The notes beneath the pieces were generated by a model that saw only the letters and a list, made by a program, of their open reading frames with translations, searched no databases and had not been told where the DNA came from. A stretch of 32,717 nt of DNA from Berkiella sp964606325 (lineage in GTDB: Bacteria; Pseudomonadota; Gammaproteobacteria; Berkiellales; Berkiellaceae), in NCBI GenBank assembly GCA_964606325.1, contig CAZSGE010000028.1:1-32717 (forward strand). The letters run 5' to 3'. A program made the position numbers and the translations under genes. Below are positions 24,656 to 32,573 of the stretch, piece after piece; the first letter of the stretch is position 1, and each line of letters starts with the position of its first letter.

Positions 24656-25617
24656 GATTTGAGTGACTTAATGGCTTCTTTATGTTCTTTCAAACGATTC
24701 TCACCCACATACAAGCCGGCTGCATAAGCTTTGTAGTTGGTGGGGGAATATGTTTTCAAATTCAAAAAGCTATTGAAATAGCCTTTCCACTGTTTTGACT
24801 CAAGTCCTGCTACTAAACTTTCTTTTATCGCATTTGTAGCTGGCGCTTTTTTTTCATTTAATGCTTGTAAATGTTTTAAACCGGCTTTAAATATTAACTT
24901 TTCACGTAAAAGTGAAATAGCGCCACCCACATTCACACCTAAGACAAAAAGGAAGGCGGCTGAAAGTATGCCTGTGAGAAGTCCCCATCCTGGTAAAAAT
25001 AGGGTGGATAACCCTACTAAGCCATATGCTATTCCCGTGTTACGGCTCCAATCGAATTTATATTTTGAACGATAGACTTTGTTCTTATCTATGTTTTTAT
25101 TTATTAAATATTTCATTCTCTCATTTAAAACCGAAGCAGGGAAGTTTATTCGTCCGTAGAAATCACAAGATTGAAGATGTTTACATTTTTCAAGTTCATA
25201 AAACAAGAAAGCCCTTAGCATTACCAGTTTCATTTCTGCATCACTAACGCCATCAGACAACTTAAATTCTAAAAATGTAATCCTTTTTGCCTTATAAAAA
25301 TTAGGATCATCAAAACGAAAATTATCATGGTGAATGGTTTTAGGATTATCAATATAAGAATACATAACTTTAATGTCAGCCTGCGGTACTAAAAGTGTAC
25401 GAACATTTACTGATATATGCTCGGCTAATTTTAATCTATCTTCTGCGGCAAAGTTATTAATAAAATTTATAAATTTCTTCACTCTCAGCAAATTTCTATT
25501 TTCCAATAAGGCATTTAGCAAATGTGCTCTTTGTTCGGGATCCGCTAAGGCGTCTCTATCCTGCTCATTAATGGTAAATTCTACAGCCGTGCGCGCTGAG
25601 TTAAGATCAAATGCCAT
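24646..25617 (-). CDS. Hypothetical protein with a membrane hairpin (323 aa)
   Basis: This protein was not recognised. The N-terminal 190 residues are soluble and helical. At about 195-235 there are two close hydrophobic segments (GIAYGLVGLSTLFLPGWG; LLTGILSAAFLFVLGVNVGG) separated by a Pro-Gly turn, a membrane-hairpin pattern often seen in effectors that insert into host organelle membranes. The C-terminal 80 residues are helical and basic. The ATG at 25615-25617 has AAGGG about eight bases upstream. Its stop codon lies in a dispersed palindrome copy. Confidence 0.75.
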   Translation of the reverse strand: MAFDLNSARTAVEFTINEQDRDALADPEQRAHLLNALLENRNLLRVKKFINFINNFAAEDRLKLAEHISVNVRTLLVPQADIKVMYSYIDNPKTIHHDNFRFDDPNFYKAKRITFLEFKLSDGVSDAEMKLVMLRAFLFYELEKCKHLQSCDFYGRINFPASVLNERMKYLINKNIDKNKVYRSKYKFDWSRNTGIAYGLVGLSTLFLPGWGLLTGILSAAFLFVLGVNVGGAISLLREKLIFKAGLKHLQALNEKKAPATNAIKESLVAGLESKQWKGYFNSFLNLKTYSPTNYKAYAAGLYVGENRLKEHKEAIKSLKSGA

Positions 25618-25746
25618 GTATATACCCTTGTCATGATCTGAAGTTTATAGGGGATGGATGCTATAGTTAGAAAGCTTTGTTGTCAATTATTATATGACAC
25701 AAGAGTAAACACAAATTAGTTGCACAACTCATAAAGCTGGTCCCAT

Positions 25747-27945
25747 TTACTTTTTCTTTGTCGCTTTTTTACTTTTAGCCTTCGTTGAGCAAGCACTTTT
25801 CTTGGTAGCCTCTACCCCACGTTTTTCCGCTAACGTGACATGATGCAATTCTTGTTTGGTGTCTTTGTATACAACATTTCTTCTAAAAACCCACAAAATA
25901 TTTCTGTGATCATCGCTGGTAACTTTTTTGTATGGGTATAATCTTATCCGTCCAAATTGGGAACCCATTAATTTACCGCAAATGGTGAGTTCTCCAGTTT
26001 TATTTGTTAATTTAAAACCTTGCTGTCCTTTATTGACAGCTTGATGAGGGGCTTCAAATAACTTGTTCAGCGCTTCGGTTTCTTCTTTAGAGCATTTATT
26101 ATCAACCTTGGGATCGTCTTCCAGCTGAACATAATAATTTTCTACCATACTTAACATCCGACATCGTTGAATGTTGCTTTTATGCTCTTCTCCAAACATT
26201 TTTGCAAACTTTGCACTCTGTGCATTTTCAGGTGATATCACCAAGGGTTGAGCAGGAAGCATGGCAGGATTAGGTAACCCTTTGGTTTTTTCCTTTGCAG
26301 TGAGCATGGGATTCTCTTGCATGTAACGATGTCCACTGACACTCTCTTTTTTAGAGTCGACCTCAAGTCCTTGAAATTCAGCAGATAAGGCGGATACCTC
26401 ATTAGCAATACGCTCATTTTCTTTCATTAAGGATCCAGTGACGGTTTGCAAACTATGGCAAAATACTTCTAAGTCCCTCATGGTAACATCAAGTACACTT
26501 GTGGTTGTTAGCGTGGTTTTCGTTGAAGAAAACTTGAGTTTGCACCGTTGTTCTTTCAGTGCTTTTCTCATTAGTGCATCAAGCGCTTTCATATCAATGT
26601 TCGATGGGCAGATCATTCTAAGCTGTACTTGATTGCTTTCGTCAGAGCCTGTTACAAGCGCAGCATCAGGAAAACACGAGCTTTTCTGGGCATCTAAAAG
26701 CTGTTCTATAGCATCTAAGCGTGTGTGTTTTTCTTTTTCAATGAGACCTTCAATTTTTTCAAAAAAATTCCTATCGAAACGTTCAGGCTGATAGGCTGGC
26801 GCCATTTGTTTAATACCCATTAGAATTTGAAAGTTGGCATAGCTTTCACTAAAATCGCAACGACCGTCCATGAATTGTGATGTTACATTTTGTAATAAAA
26901 GATCGATGCATTTTTTTGCTGTAGATCTACTTTTAGCAAGATTTTCAGCAAGAAGCGTTCCTTGGCGTTTCGCTAAAAAGCCATCAATTTCAGCATAATA
27001 GAATTTAAGATATTCCCAGACTAAAGGAAGCTCGTTCCTGTGATTTAAAGAGACTCCTTTAAAGCGCGGATCAACTCTCGCAAGCATTTTAGGATGATCT
27101 TTTTTACCTAATAATCTTTGGGCCATGTTTAAACAAAGCTGAAGTCTTTGAGATGTTGTATTTTCATCTGTATCATTCAAAATTGTTTTTAAAAGAGATT
27201 TGGGATTAATTTTTTCGATCTGGCTCCCATTAATGGGATCAAAAAATGAGGCTTGACTATATTCAAAAAGAAAACCATATGCATTTTGCTTCCAAGTAGA
27301 TTCGATTGGATTGCATGTTTTGGAAACAGCAAGCTTATGCTCTATCTGCCTAATTTTAGACTTTAAATAGCCACTTTCAGTACTTAAATCATCAAGCATT
27401 TTTATAATTTCATTTAGTTCTTCCGCTCTATTGGGTAAATTCATCACCTTAGCTTTCAGTAAATTGATACTGTGAGCCATTTTTAGTTGTCGCAAATGAA
27501 ATATCATATCTGAAAAAAACTTTGCAGCAGAGATACTGTTGTTTGCCTTAAATATCAATTGAATTGCATACATCAATCTGAGAATTTCTTCAAGTTGAGT
27601 TACAGAGCGTTGAAACAATTGATAACAAGATTCATGAGAGAGTAACATAGCAGAGCCATTTAAAACATGCAGCTCCATCATTTGAAACATGATTTTCATG
27701 GTGTTAGAAAATGCATCTAAATCGACGCGGGGAAATTGTTTGCTGATTGAAACGTGGGAAGAAAATTTTCTAAGGGTTGTTAAAAATGTGTCCAGAATAT
27801 AGTTGCTTAAATTATCGCAAGAAGTTTTCACCCTGGAAACAAGGGTTAAATTATGGCAACTTTGTAGCGTTAAAAAGGTTTCATTGAAAAACCCAACGGT
27901 TTTATGTGCAGCATCACGACTAACTACCTTAGGCCCACGTTTCAT
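25747..27945 (-). CDS. Large hypothetical helical protein with Lys-rich tail (732 aa)
   Basis: This protein was not recognised. It is largely alpha-helical, with coiled-coil stretches around 165-205 (RAEELNEIIKMLDDLSTESG) and 515-545 (MKENERIANEVSALSAEFQG). The C-terminal 80 residues look separately folded (GSQFGRIRLYPYKKVTSDDH, then NILWVFRRNVVYKDTKQE) and end in a Lys/Ser-rich tail (KAKSKKATKKK) that resembles a nuclear-localisation or nucleic-acid-binding tail. The ATG at 27943-27945 has AAGAGAT upstream. A perfect 13-bp inverted repeat lies about 120 bases upstream of the start and could be an operator. No enzymatic motif seen. Confidence 0.8.
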   Translation of the reverse strand: MKRGPKVVSRDAAHKTVGFFNETFLTLQSCHNLTLVSRVKTSCDNLSNYILDTFLTTLRKFSSHVSISKQFPRVDLDAFSNTMKIMFQMMELHVLNGSAMLLSHESCYQLFQRSVTQLEEILRLMYAIQLIFKANNSISAAKFFSDMIFHLRQLKMAHSINLLKAKVMNLPNRAEELNEIIKMLDDLSTESGYLKSKIRQIEHKLAVSKTCNPIESTWKQNAYGFLFEYSQASFFDPINGSQIEKINPKSLLKTILNDTDENTTSQRLQLCLNMAQRLLGKKDHPKMLARVDPRFKGVSLNHRNELPLVWEYLKFYYAEIDGFLAKRQGTLLAENLAKSRSTAKKCIDLLLQNVTSQFMDGRCDFSESYANFQILMGIKQMAPAYQPERFDRNFFEKIEGLIEKEKHTRLDAIEQLLDAQKSSCFPDAALVTGSDESNQVQLRMICPSNIDMKALDALMRKALKEQRCKLKFSSTKTTLTTTSVLDVTMRDLEVFCHSLQTVTGSLMKENERIANEVSALSAEFQGLEVDSKKESVSGHRYMQENPMLTAKEKTKGLPNPAMLPAQPLVISPENAQSAKFAKMFGEEHKSNIQRCRMLSMVENYYVQLEDDPKVDNKCSKEETEALNKLFEAPHQAVNKGQQGFKLTNKTGELTICGKLMGSQFGRIRLYPYKKVTSDDHRNILWVFRRNVVYKDTKQELHHVTLAEKRGVEATKKSACSTKAKSKKATKKK

Positions 27946-28065
27946 TGATACATCTCTTTCAAATTAAAAAAAGTTAAGTGGGTTAGATTGTACAGTTCTC
28001 ATGTGTGAATACAATTAATAGAGACTTATCATGAGCTAAATTCAGAGAGTTTTATCACATTCGAG

Positions 28066-28094
28066 CATTGCGTCATAATATTTATGACGCAATG
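28066..28094. promoter_or_regulatory. Perfect 13-bp inverted repeat upstream of the 732-aa gene
   Basis: CATTGCGTCATAA, loop TAT, TTATGACGCAATG. It lies in the 190-base spacer between the minus-strand genes starting at 28609 and 27945. No T run follows on the minus strand, so an operator or RNA hairpin is as likely as a terminator. Confidence 0.55.
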
Positions 28095-28135
28095 GTATAG
28101 GAATACAAAAATGACAAAGCAACAAATGGCTTAGG

Positions 28136-28609
28136 TTAAGAACACTTCAGTTTCATAAATTTTCCGCAAAGTTCATCTTTTTGATGACCATGAATATTTG
28201 CGACAAATATTTTTTCATTGTCTGGTGAAACTATTTGATAATCTTGCCCTGAATTATCTTGAGCAGCAAATTGACTATTTTTTCTCTCACCCGTTGTAAA
28301 ATCAACTGATGAAACGGTTCCCGACGTTAACTTAAGTAGAGTGAAATTTTTAAGCAGTGGACTTGGAACAAAATCTTTTAAGAATTGAACACTTTCATTA
28401 CAAACATGTGGAATAGCGCTTATAAATGCCTGCATAGCATCATTAGAGAAGGCTTCTGAATAGTTCCCATGACACTCCATGATATTAGGTTGGCTAGTGC
28501 TTGAGGAACGAACAGCGCTGATCATCACAAACGATTTCAGCAACAACTGGCAAACCCGTTTTGCGGCACGCATAAAACCATTTAATGGATTAAATAAAAA
28601 ATTTAACAT
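28136..28609 (-). CDS. Hypothetical protein (157 aa)
   Basis: This protein was not recognised. The N-terminus is basic and hydrophobic (FMRAAKRVCQLLLKSFVMIS), a possible membrane anchor or atypical signal. The rest is soluble, with four further cysteines (residues about 45-155) and a C-terminus ending KFMKLKCS. A strong ribosome binding site, GGAGGGG, sits four bases from the ATG at 28607-28609, and an upstream anti-Shine-Dalgarno-like sequence could mask it. Confidence 0.65.
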   Translation of the reverse strand: MLNFLFNPLNGFMRAAKRVCQLLLKSFVMISAVRSSSTSQPNIMECHGNYSEAFSNDAMQAFISAIPHVCNESVQFLKDFVPSPLLKNFTLLKLTSGTVSSVDFTTGERKNSQFAAQDNSGQDYQIVSPDNEKIFVANIHGHQKDELCGKFMKLKCS

Positions 28610-28613
28610 ACAA

Positions 28614-28648
28614 CCCCTCCAGGAAATGAAATATCTTCAAGGAGGTGG
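28614..28648 (-). promoter_or_regulatory. Potential ribosome-binding-site-masking hairpin
   Basis: On the minus strand CCACCTCC (28641-28648) can pair with the GGAGGGG ribosome binding site (28614-28620), six of seven pairs, leaving a 20-base loop. This could repress translation of the 157-aa gene or respond to temperature. The same bases read GGAGGTGG on the plus strand, but no plus-strand ORF follows. Confidence 0.35.
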
Positions 28649-28799
28649 AATCTAGTTCATAGACATTGGCATGTCAATAAATTTATGACAACATAAGCTA
28701 ACGGATAGTCTTGAGTTTTTTATTTAGCATTTTCAAATCGCAAAATAAATGCACTCCTGCCATCCATCCTGCAGGAGCCAGTTATACGAAAGAGCCTGG

Positions 28800-29357
28800 T
28801 CATGATGTTCTTGCTCTTCGTGGTATCTCCCTTGTCATCGCATTATGGTCTACATGCATTGTAACAGCCTGGTTTGTTGGTTGTATCGCAGCCGGAATTG
28901 CTACATTCATATAAATATGGTTTGCTTGGGGATGAACATTTTGTCGATTGAATCTGTTATATATACGCTTTTTAATTTCCGAACTTAGCCTGCCAAGAAC
29001 CATGCCAGCAACTACAGCATAGAGGAGTTCTTTCTTTTGTGACATTAATTGATTAAACACATCGCCTGCTGTATCTGCCAGAGCATCTCCTGCTACATAT
29101 CGTATTGCATCATCGATACCATAGGATTTAGCGACTTGACAAAGTGGTGTTTCTAATTCTTGCATAGCAGTTATTACCATTTCGAGTTTTTCTCCTAAAT
29201 AATTCTCCCAGCATGTATCAATAAGGCATTGAGGAATATATTTTTCGCCTGCAATTCCAGGTGAATTTTGGTAAAAAAACTGTTTAACAGCAATAGTGCC
29301 ATTGTCGCATATTTGCTGAATAAAGCCTGAAAAATGTGTTGTAATTATTCCTAGCAT
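28800..29357 (-). CDS. Hypothetical protein with one membrane segment (185 aa)
   Basis: This protein was not recognised. It is soluble and helical, with three cysteines in the first 75 residues. A hydrophobic segment lies at about 111-126 (ELLYAVVAGMVLGRLS), followed by KKRIYNRFNRQ. The C-terminus is basic (REIPRRARTS). The ATG at 29355-29357 has AGAGAG upstream. A plus-strand ORF overlapping its 3' part lacks a good start and was judged a shadow. Confidence 0.7.
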   Translation of the reverse strand: MLGIITTHFSGFIQQICDNGTIAVKQFFYQNSPGIAGEKYIPQCLIDTCWENYLGEKLEMVITAMQELETPLCQVAKSYGIDDAIRYVAGDALADTAGDVFNQLMSQKKELLYAVVAGMVLGRLSSEIKKRIYNRFNRQNVHPQANHIYMNVAIPAAIQPTNQAVTMHVDHNAMTREIPRRARTS

Positions 29358-29509
29358 AATAAACTCTCTTTCTGTAGATAATACACTGCATATTGGATTA
29401 AAATTACATTTTAACCAGCAGAAAGTATGTGGTATTTTTCTATCGCCCCGATGGAAGGTTAAAATCGTGGCATGTTTGAAAAGGGCTTAGCGCCTATGCG
29501 AGGCATGGA

Positions 29510-29534
29510 TTGGGGGTTTGCACATTACCCCCAA
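29510..29534. terminator. Hairpin next to the 323-aa gene
   Basis: Perfect 8-bp stem TTGGGGGT / ACCCCCAA with a nine-base loop, followed on the plus strand by GATTTTCTT. It abuts the stop of the minus-strand gene at 29546 and probably limits its transcript. Confidence 0.6.
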
Positions 29535-29545
29535 GATTTTCTTAC

Positions 29546-30517
29546 TTAAACGCGCCTTTTAAGCCTTTTAAAACCAGCAAATTCTTCACTTGCCGTGGTC
29601 TGATTAACTTGCGTCTGTTGCGGAATCTTTTGTGCAGCATGATTGCAATACATCCCTCTTAAACCCTTTAATCCTGACAAATAATTATCAGGAATGCTAG
29701 TGCTTGAACTAGATGATACTGCCGCAGGTTTTGCCTTTGGTGTAGATTCATTTTTGTTAGATTGACTTAAGAAGGCAAGTTCTGAATCTAAGGGTCCATT
29801 TTTATGTTGTGATGCCGCCTTCATGACGCAATCAAATCTCGTTGTTTGAATATACCTGTCAAGCTTATCAACAACGGTACTTAATTCGCCTTCAATTAAA
29901 TCATTCAACCTTTCCTCGTTAAGCGCAAATACAATCCGTTCAAGTCCAGGAATTTTATCCCGCTTAGTTGGATTTTGACACAAAGAATAAAACTCCAAAC
30001 TTCTTTTAAATTCGTTATCTAGCAAAGCAAAGGACTCATAAGAAACTGCTCTCTCATACTCTTTCATGTGTAGTTGGATTAAATCATCTTCTGTAAGCTC
30101 CCCAGGTGAACCCACACTACGAACTCTAAAAGGATTAAGGCTAGTTACAACACAGTTAAAAGCACCGGAGCTTCCAGCGGCATGTTTCTTATAATAATTA
30201 GGATCGCCCATAAACATCACCTGCCAACCAATTTTTGCTTGTTGGGGTATATTATTTTTATGACCAAGATCTTTAAAAATAACCAAATATGATAAAGGTT
30301 GTACCGGTAAAATACCCAATTCAGGAATGAATTGAGTTCCCATGATTATACTAAATGGTGAAATGATAAGTCGACGATGTTCTGGTGTTGCTTTGTGCTT
30401 ACTACCAAATAATTCATCAAAGCGGTTTCTGCCCTCGACAATACCCCATTTTTCTTCCATTTTTCGCAAAACCAATAAGTTATAAAACACTGCTAATGCA
30501 ACACCACATTCAATCAT
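29546..30517 (-). CDS. Hypothetical protein (323 aa), second gene of a pair
   Basis: This protein was not recognised. Residues about 1-240 look globular (IISPFSIIMGTQFIPELGIL; KIGWQVMFMGDPNYYKKHAA). The C-terminal 80 residues are Ser/Lys-rich and contain two related short motifs, LSGLKGLRGMY and FAGFKRLKRRV, the last being the very C-terminus and nuclear-localisation-like. The ATG at 30515-30517 has GGAG six bases upstream and lies 24 bases after the stop of the 73-aa gene, so the two are likely co-transcribed. Function unknown. Confidence 0.75.
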   Translation of the reverse strand: MIECGVALAVFYNLLVLRKMEEKWGIVEGRNRFDELFGSKHKATPEHRRLIISPFSIIMGTQFIPELGILPVQPLSYLVIFKDLGHKNNIPQQAKIGWQVMFMGDPNYYKKHAAGSSGAFNCVVTSLNPFRVRSVGSPGELTEDDLIQLHMKEYERAVSYESFALLDNEFKRSLEFYSLCQNPTKRDKIPGLERIVFALNEERLNDLIEGELSTVVDKLDRYIQTTRFDCVMKAASQHKNGPLDSELAFLSQSNKNESTPKAKPAAVSSSSSTSIPDNYLSGLKGLRGMYCNHAAQKIPQQTQVNQTTASEEFAGFKRLKRRV

Positions 30518-30541
30518 GGTTACTCCAGAGCTAAGTAAACT

Positions 30542-30763
30542 TTAAACTGCATCAGCAGCACTGGTGTTGGGTTTAAGTTGATAGGTTAAGTGTGGATTCT
30601 TTAAAGTGTCAAAATGAGGATTAGTGGTGAATCCGTACATTCGTTTAAAATATTCATCGCCAGGGTACTGTAAAGCAAAAAGCTCAGGCATTAATAAGTG
30701 TTTGTTATTTTGAGACTCTAAAATGGCATCGAGTATAGGATTAACAATATTTGGGGACAGCAT
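30542..30763 (-). CDS. Small hypothetical protein (73 aa), first gene of a pair
   Basis: This protein was not recognised. It is soluble and His/Pro/Asn-rich in its second half (FTTNPHFDTLKNPHLTYQLK). The ATG at 30761-30763 has GAGG upstream. It is the upstream member of a pair with the 323-aa gene. The C-terminal text is typical of a small folded or intrinsically disordered partner protein; no function assigned. Confidence 0.65.
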   Translation of the reverse strand: MLSPNIVNPILDAILESQNNKHLLMPELFALQYPGDEYFKRMYGFTTNPHFDTLKNPHLTYQLKPNTSAADAV

Positions 30764-31307
30764 TTTGAAACCTCACTAATTATAAATATGGCTGCAGTAA
30801 TATAGCTTATGTGAGCACATGCAACAACCAAGCTTCTTGATGATAGGCACGCAAATGTTTACTTAAAAAATACAAAATACACATGGTAATATCGCTCACC
30901 ATGAACAGTGTCCATACACCAATCACAATTAAATACCATCGAATTCCCAATACCAAAGTAGCATTAAACGATGTGAGATCTTTGCCAAATTAACATAGAT
31001 TAGCCCTAACCGCTCATTTTTAATGACACATTTATTGCAGGGGACTAACTTTTTTTGTTATCATCCGGCAGGAATGATAAGTCTTCTCACCAAGGAATGC
31101 GTCCTGCTTCGCTCAATAATACGTTGAACGCAGGCTCCGAGAACTGGCAAAACCTGGGCTTTTGCTTAGCTTTAATTGAATAAACGGGTTTATCGATAAT
31201 GATTTGCGTATTCATTATCGAGGTTTACTTGCCAGCTTTACATCAATTGAGAACTAAGTGGCCCCAACCTCACAAACATAAATTTAAGCATATTCAGGAG
31301 TTATCCA
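30764..31307. other. Spacer upstream of the divergent 73-aa and GTPase-like genes
   Basis: No fully supported gene. It contains the open frame at 30807-30989 described separately, several AT-rich stretches and the ribosome binding site (AGGAG) of the plus-strand gene at 31308. Nothing else recognised. Confidence 0.4.
30807..30989 (-). pseudogene. Possible small or broken membrane-protein ORF
   Basis: An open minus-strand frame encodes a membrane-like stretch (LVLGIRWYLIVIGVWTLF, then CILYFLSKHLRAYHQEAW) ending LLHVLT-stop. No ATG with a ribosome binding site precedes the membrane segment; only TTG/GTG or a later ATG are available. It may be a remnant of a membrane gene. Low confidence. Confidence 0.3.
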
Positions 31308-31868
31308 ATGAAAACAGTTGCATTTGCAGGCGATTATCCCGTTCTCTCAAAATTACTAGTGAAATATATGGATGGCCCCGTTTTTGATAGCAAGCTCCGC
31401 ACAATGGCAAATGGTGAGCAACTGAAGGTTTTGAAAAGAAAGAATCCGCGTACAAGCGTTGATAATGAATATCAATGGACAAGAAATGCAGAGCGCATTT
31501 TTGTCTGTGTTGATGCGAATCATCCTGATTTTATGCGACATTTATATGAAGAAACCATGGCTGGTCGATTTGAAACAGAAAAAGTTACCTTGGTTGGGGT
31601 TGCGCAAAAGCTTGATCCTATTGTTTTAGCTGATTTTCAAAATTATGCAATCGCACATAATTACCCGATGATTTATTGCTCACTGGAAAGCAATGATGCG
31701 CATTATACCATAGGCGAAAATACCTTCTTTCAAGATCTTAAATCCACTTTTGATATGGCCGCTGATGTTGTCGTGAATATAAATGAAGCACAGATGGAAG
31801 AAACAAGCGAGCCCGAGGAAGATAATGAACGAACCCGGGATAAAATTAGGCGATTTTTTAGAAAATAG
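31308..31868 (+). CDS. Ras-like small-GTPase-fold protein with degenerate nucleotide motifs
   Basis: This 186-aa protein has the outline of a Ras/Rab-type domain. It has an N-terminal strand and degenerate P-loop region (KTVAFAGDYPVLSKLL, where GxxxxGKS is expected), AERIFVCVDANHPDF (like the variable D-x2 strand), and VTLVGVAQKLDP, which aligns with VGNKxD but lacks the Asn. A CSLESND segment corresponds to the SAK loop, followed by the helix FFQDLKSTFDMA. An acidic linker (EETSEPEEDNER) and basic tail (DKIRRFFRK) follow. The degenerate motifs suggest a pseudo-GTPase or a decoy of host small GTPases, but alignment is by eye. A good AGGAG precedes the ATG at 31308, and a terminator hairpin follows. 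Confidence 0.5.
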   Translation: MKTVAFAGDYPVLSKLLVKYMDGPVFDSKLRTMANGEQLKVLKRKNPRTSVDNEYQWTRNAERIFVCVDANHPDFMRHLYEETMAGRFETEKVTLVGVAQKLDPIVLADFQNYAIAHNYPMIYCSLESNDAHYTIGENTFFQDLKSTFDMAADVVVNINEAQMEETSEPEEDNERTRDKIRRFFRK

Positions 31869-31876
31869 ACTATATT

Positions 31877-31898
31877 TGGGGCATTAGCCCCACATTTT
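31877..31898 (+). terminator. Terminator-like hairpin
   Basis: Stem TGGGGC / GCCCCA with loop ATTA, followed by CATTTTCT, about ten bases after the stop of the GTPase-like gene. Confidence 0.65.
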
Positions 31899-31963
31899 CT
31901 GCTTGATTAACGTTGATTACGCAAATAGGCTATGGTTAGCATCCTATTATTTAGGAAATTTCG

Positions 31964-32098
31964 ATGATTGAATTTATTATATCCCTAATTGTTGACGCCA
32001 TCTTATGGTTTAGCTCAAAAGCACGTACAGCGTTTTATTTTTTGATACTCTTCATTTTAGCCACTATCATCATTACTATCATTTTCATTAAAAACTAA
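31964..32098 (+). CDS. 44-aa membrane peptide
   Basis: A short ORF starting MIEFIISLIVDAILWFSSK, followed by the hydrophobic AFYFLILFILATIIITIIFI and ending KN. Two membrane segments with a short polar turn (SSKAR) are likely. AGGAAA lies seven bases upstream of the ATG. It is downstream of a terminator so probably has its own promoter. The composition alone supports a small membrane protein. Confidence 0.6.
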   Translation: MIEFIISLIVDAILWFSSKARTAFYFLILFILATIIITIIFIKN

Positions 32099-32120
32099 AG
32101 CCCTTTATACTTCAAAAGAT

Positions 32121-32573
32121 TTATTGCTTCTTAATGCTTCTTTTTTGATGTTTCGCACTCTCCTTCATCTTTTTTTCGTCACTTTCATCCTCAGATCTGC
32201 TTGACACCCCATATGCCACAAAAAAAGATTTCGGTGGTTGATCTGATGATTGATCAATCAAAGTAGAAGAAGTGGAAGCACCGGCGTTGCGTGTATTTAA
32301 GGGTTGGGGCAGTCCAAACACCGAACCTGAGGAAGATTTCTTTCTTTCAATATGCATTGGCGGATACTTAAGCTCATGCGCTTGATCTAAATATCGCGCT
32401 GTAGCTCGCTGAGCTTTCTCATAGGTAGGAAGTGATCTTGAGCGGGCCATTGGCGGCTCTATACCCATTTTAACTGGAGATGTTGGAGCAGAGGCAGGCA
32501 CCATCGCACTTGAAGGTTGCAGACTTAATGCTGCAAACTTTTCAATCAAGCTTGGCCTAAATGCATTAGCCAC
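32121..32573 (-). CDS. Hypothetical Ser/Pro-rich protein with uncertain 5' end
   Basis: This protein was not recognised. From a GTG at 32571-32573 the product is 150 aa, Ser/Pro-rich (SAMVPASAPTSPVKMG; SRSLPTYEKAQRATARYLDQ) and ends KHQKRSIKKQ, a basic tail. Reading upstream in the same frame gives a plausible coiled coil (SHEQFLAQLKKQEQNYQNKL) up to a stop codon at 32706-32708, with no ATG. The real start is therefore unclear: the gene may use a non-ATG start, be frameshifted upstream, or be a 5'-truncated pseudogene. The window ends at 32717. Confidence 0.5.
   Translation of the reverse strand: MANAFRPSLIEKFAALSLQPSSAMVPASAPTSPVKMGIEPPMARSRSLPTYEKAQRATARYLDQAHELKYPPMHIERKKSSSGSVFGLPQPLNTRNAGASTSSTLIDQSSDQPPKSFFVAYGVSSRSEDESDEKKMKESAKHQKRSIKKQ

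Noticed and set aside
28711..28914. 67-codon plus-strand ORF with a hydrophobic end
   Set aside because: TTG start without a ribosome binding site and overlaps the 3' end of the better supported minus-strand gene at 28800.
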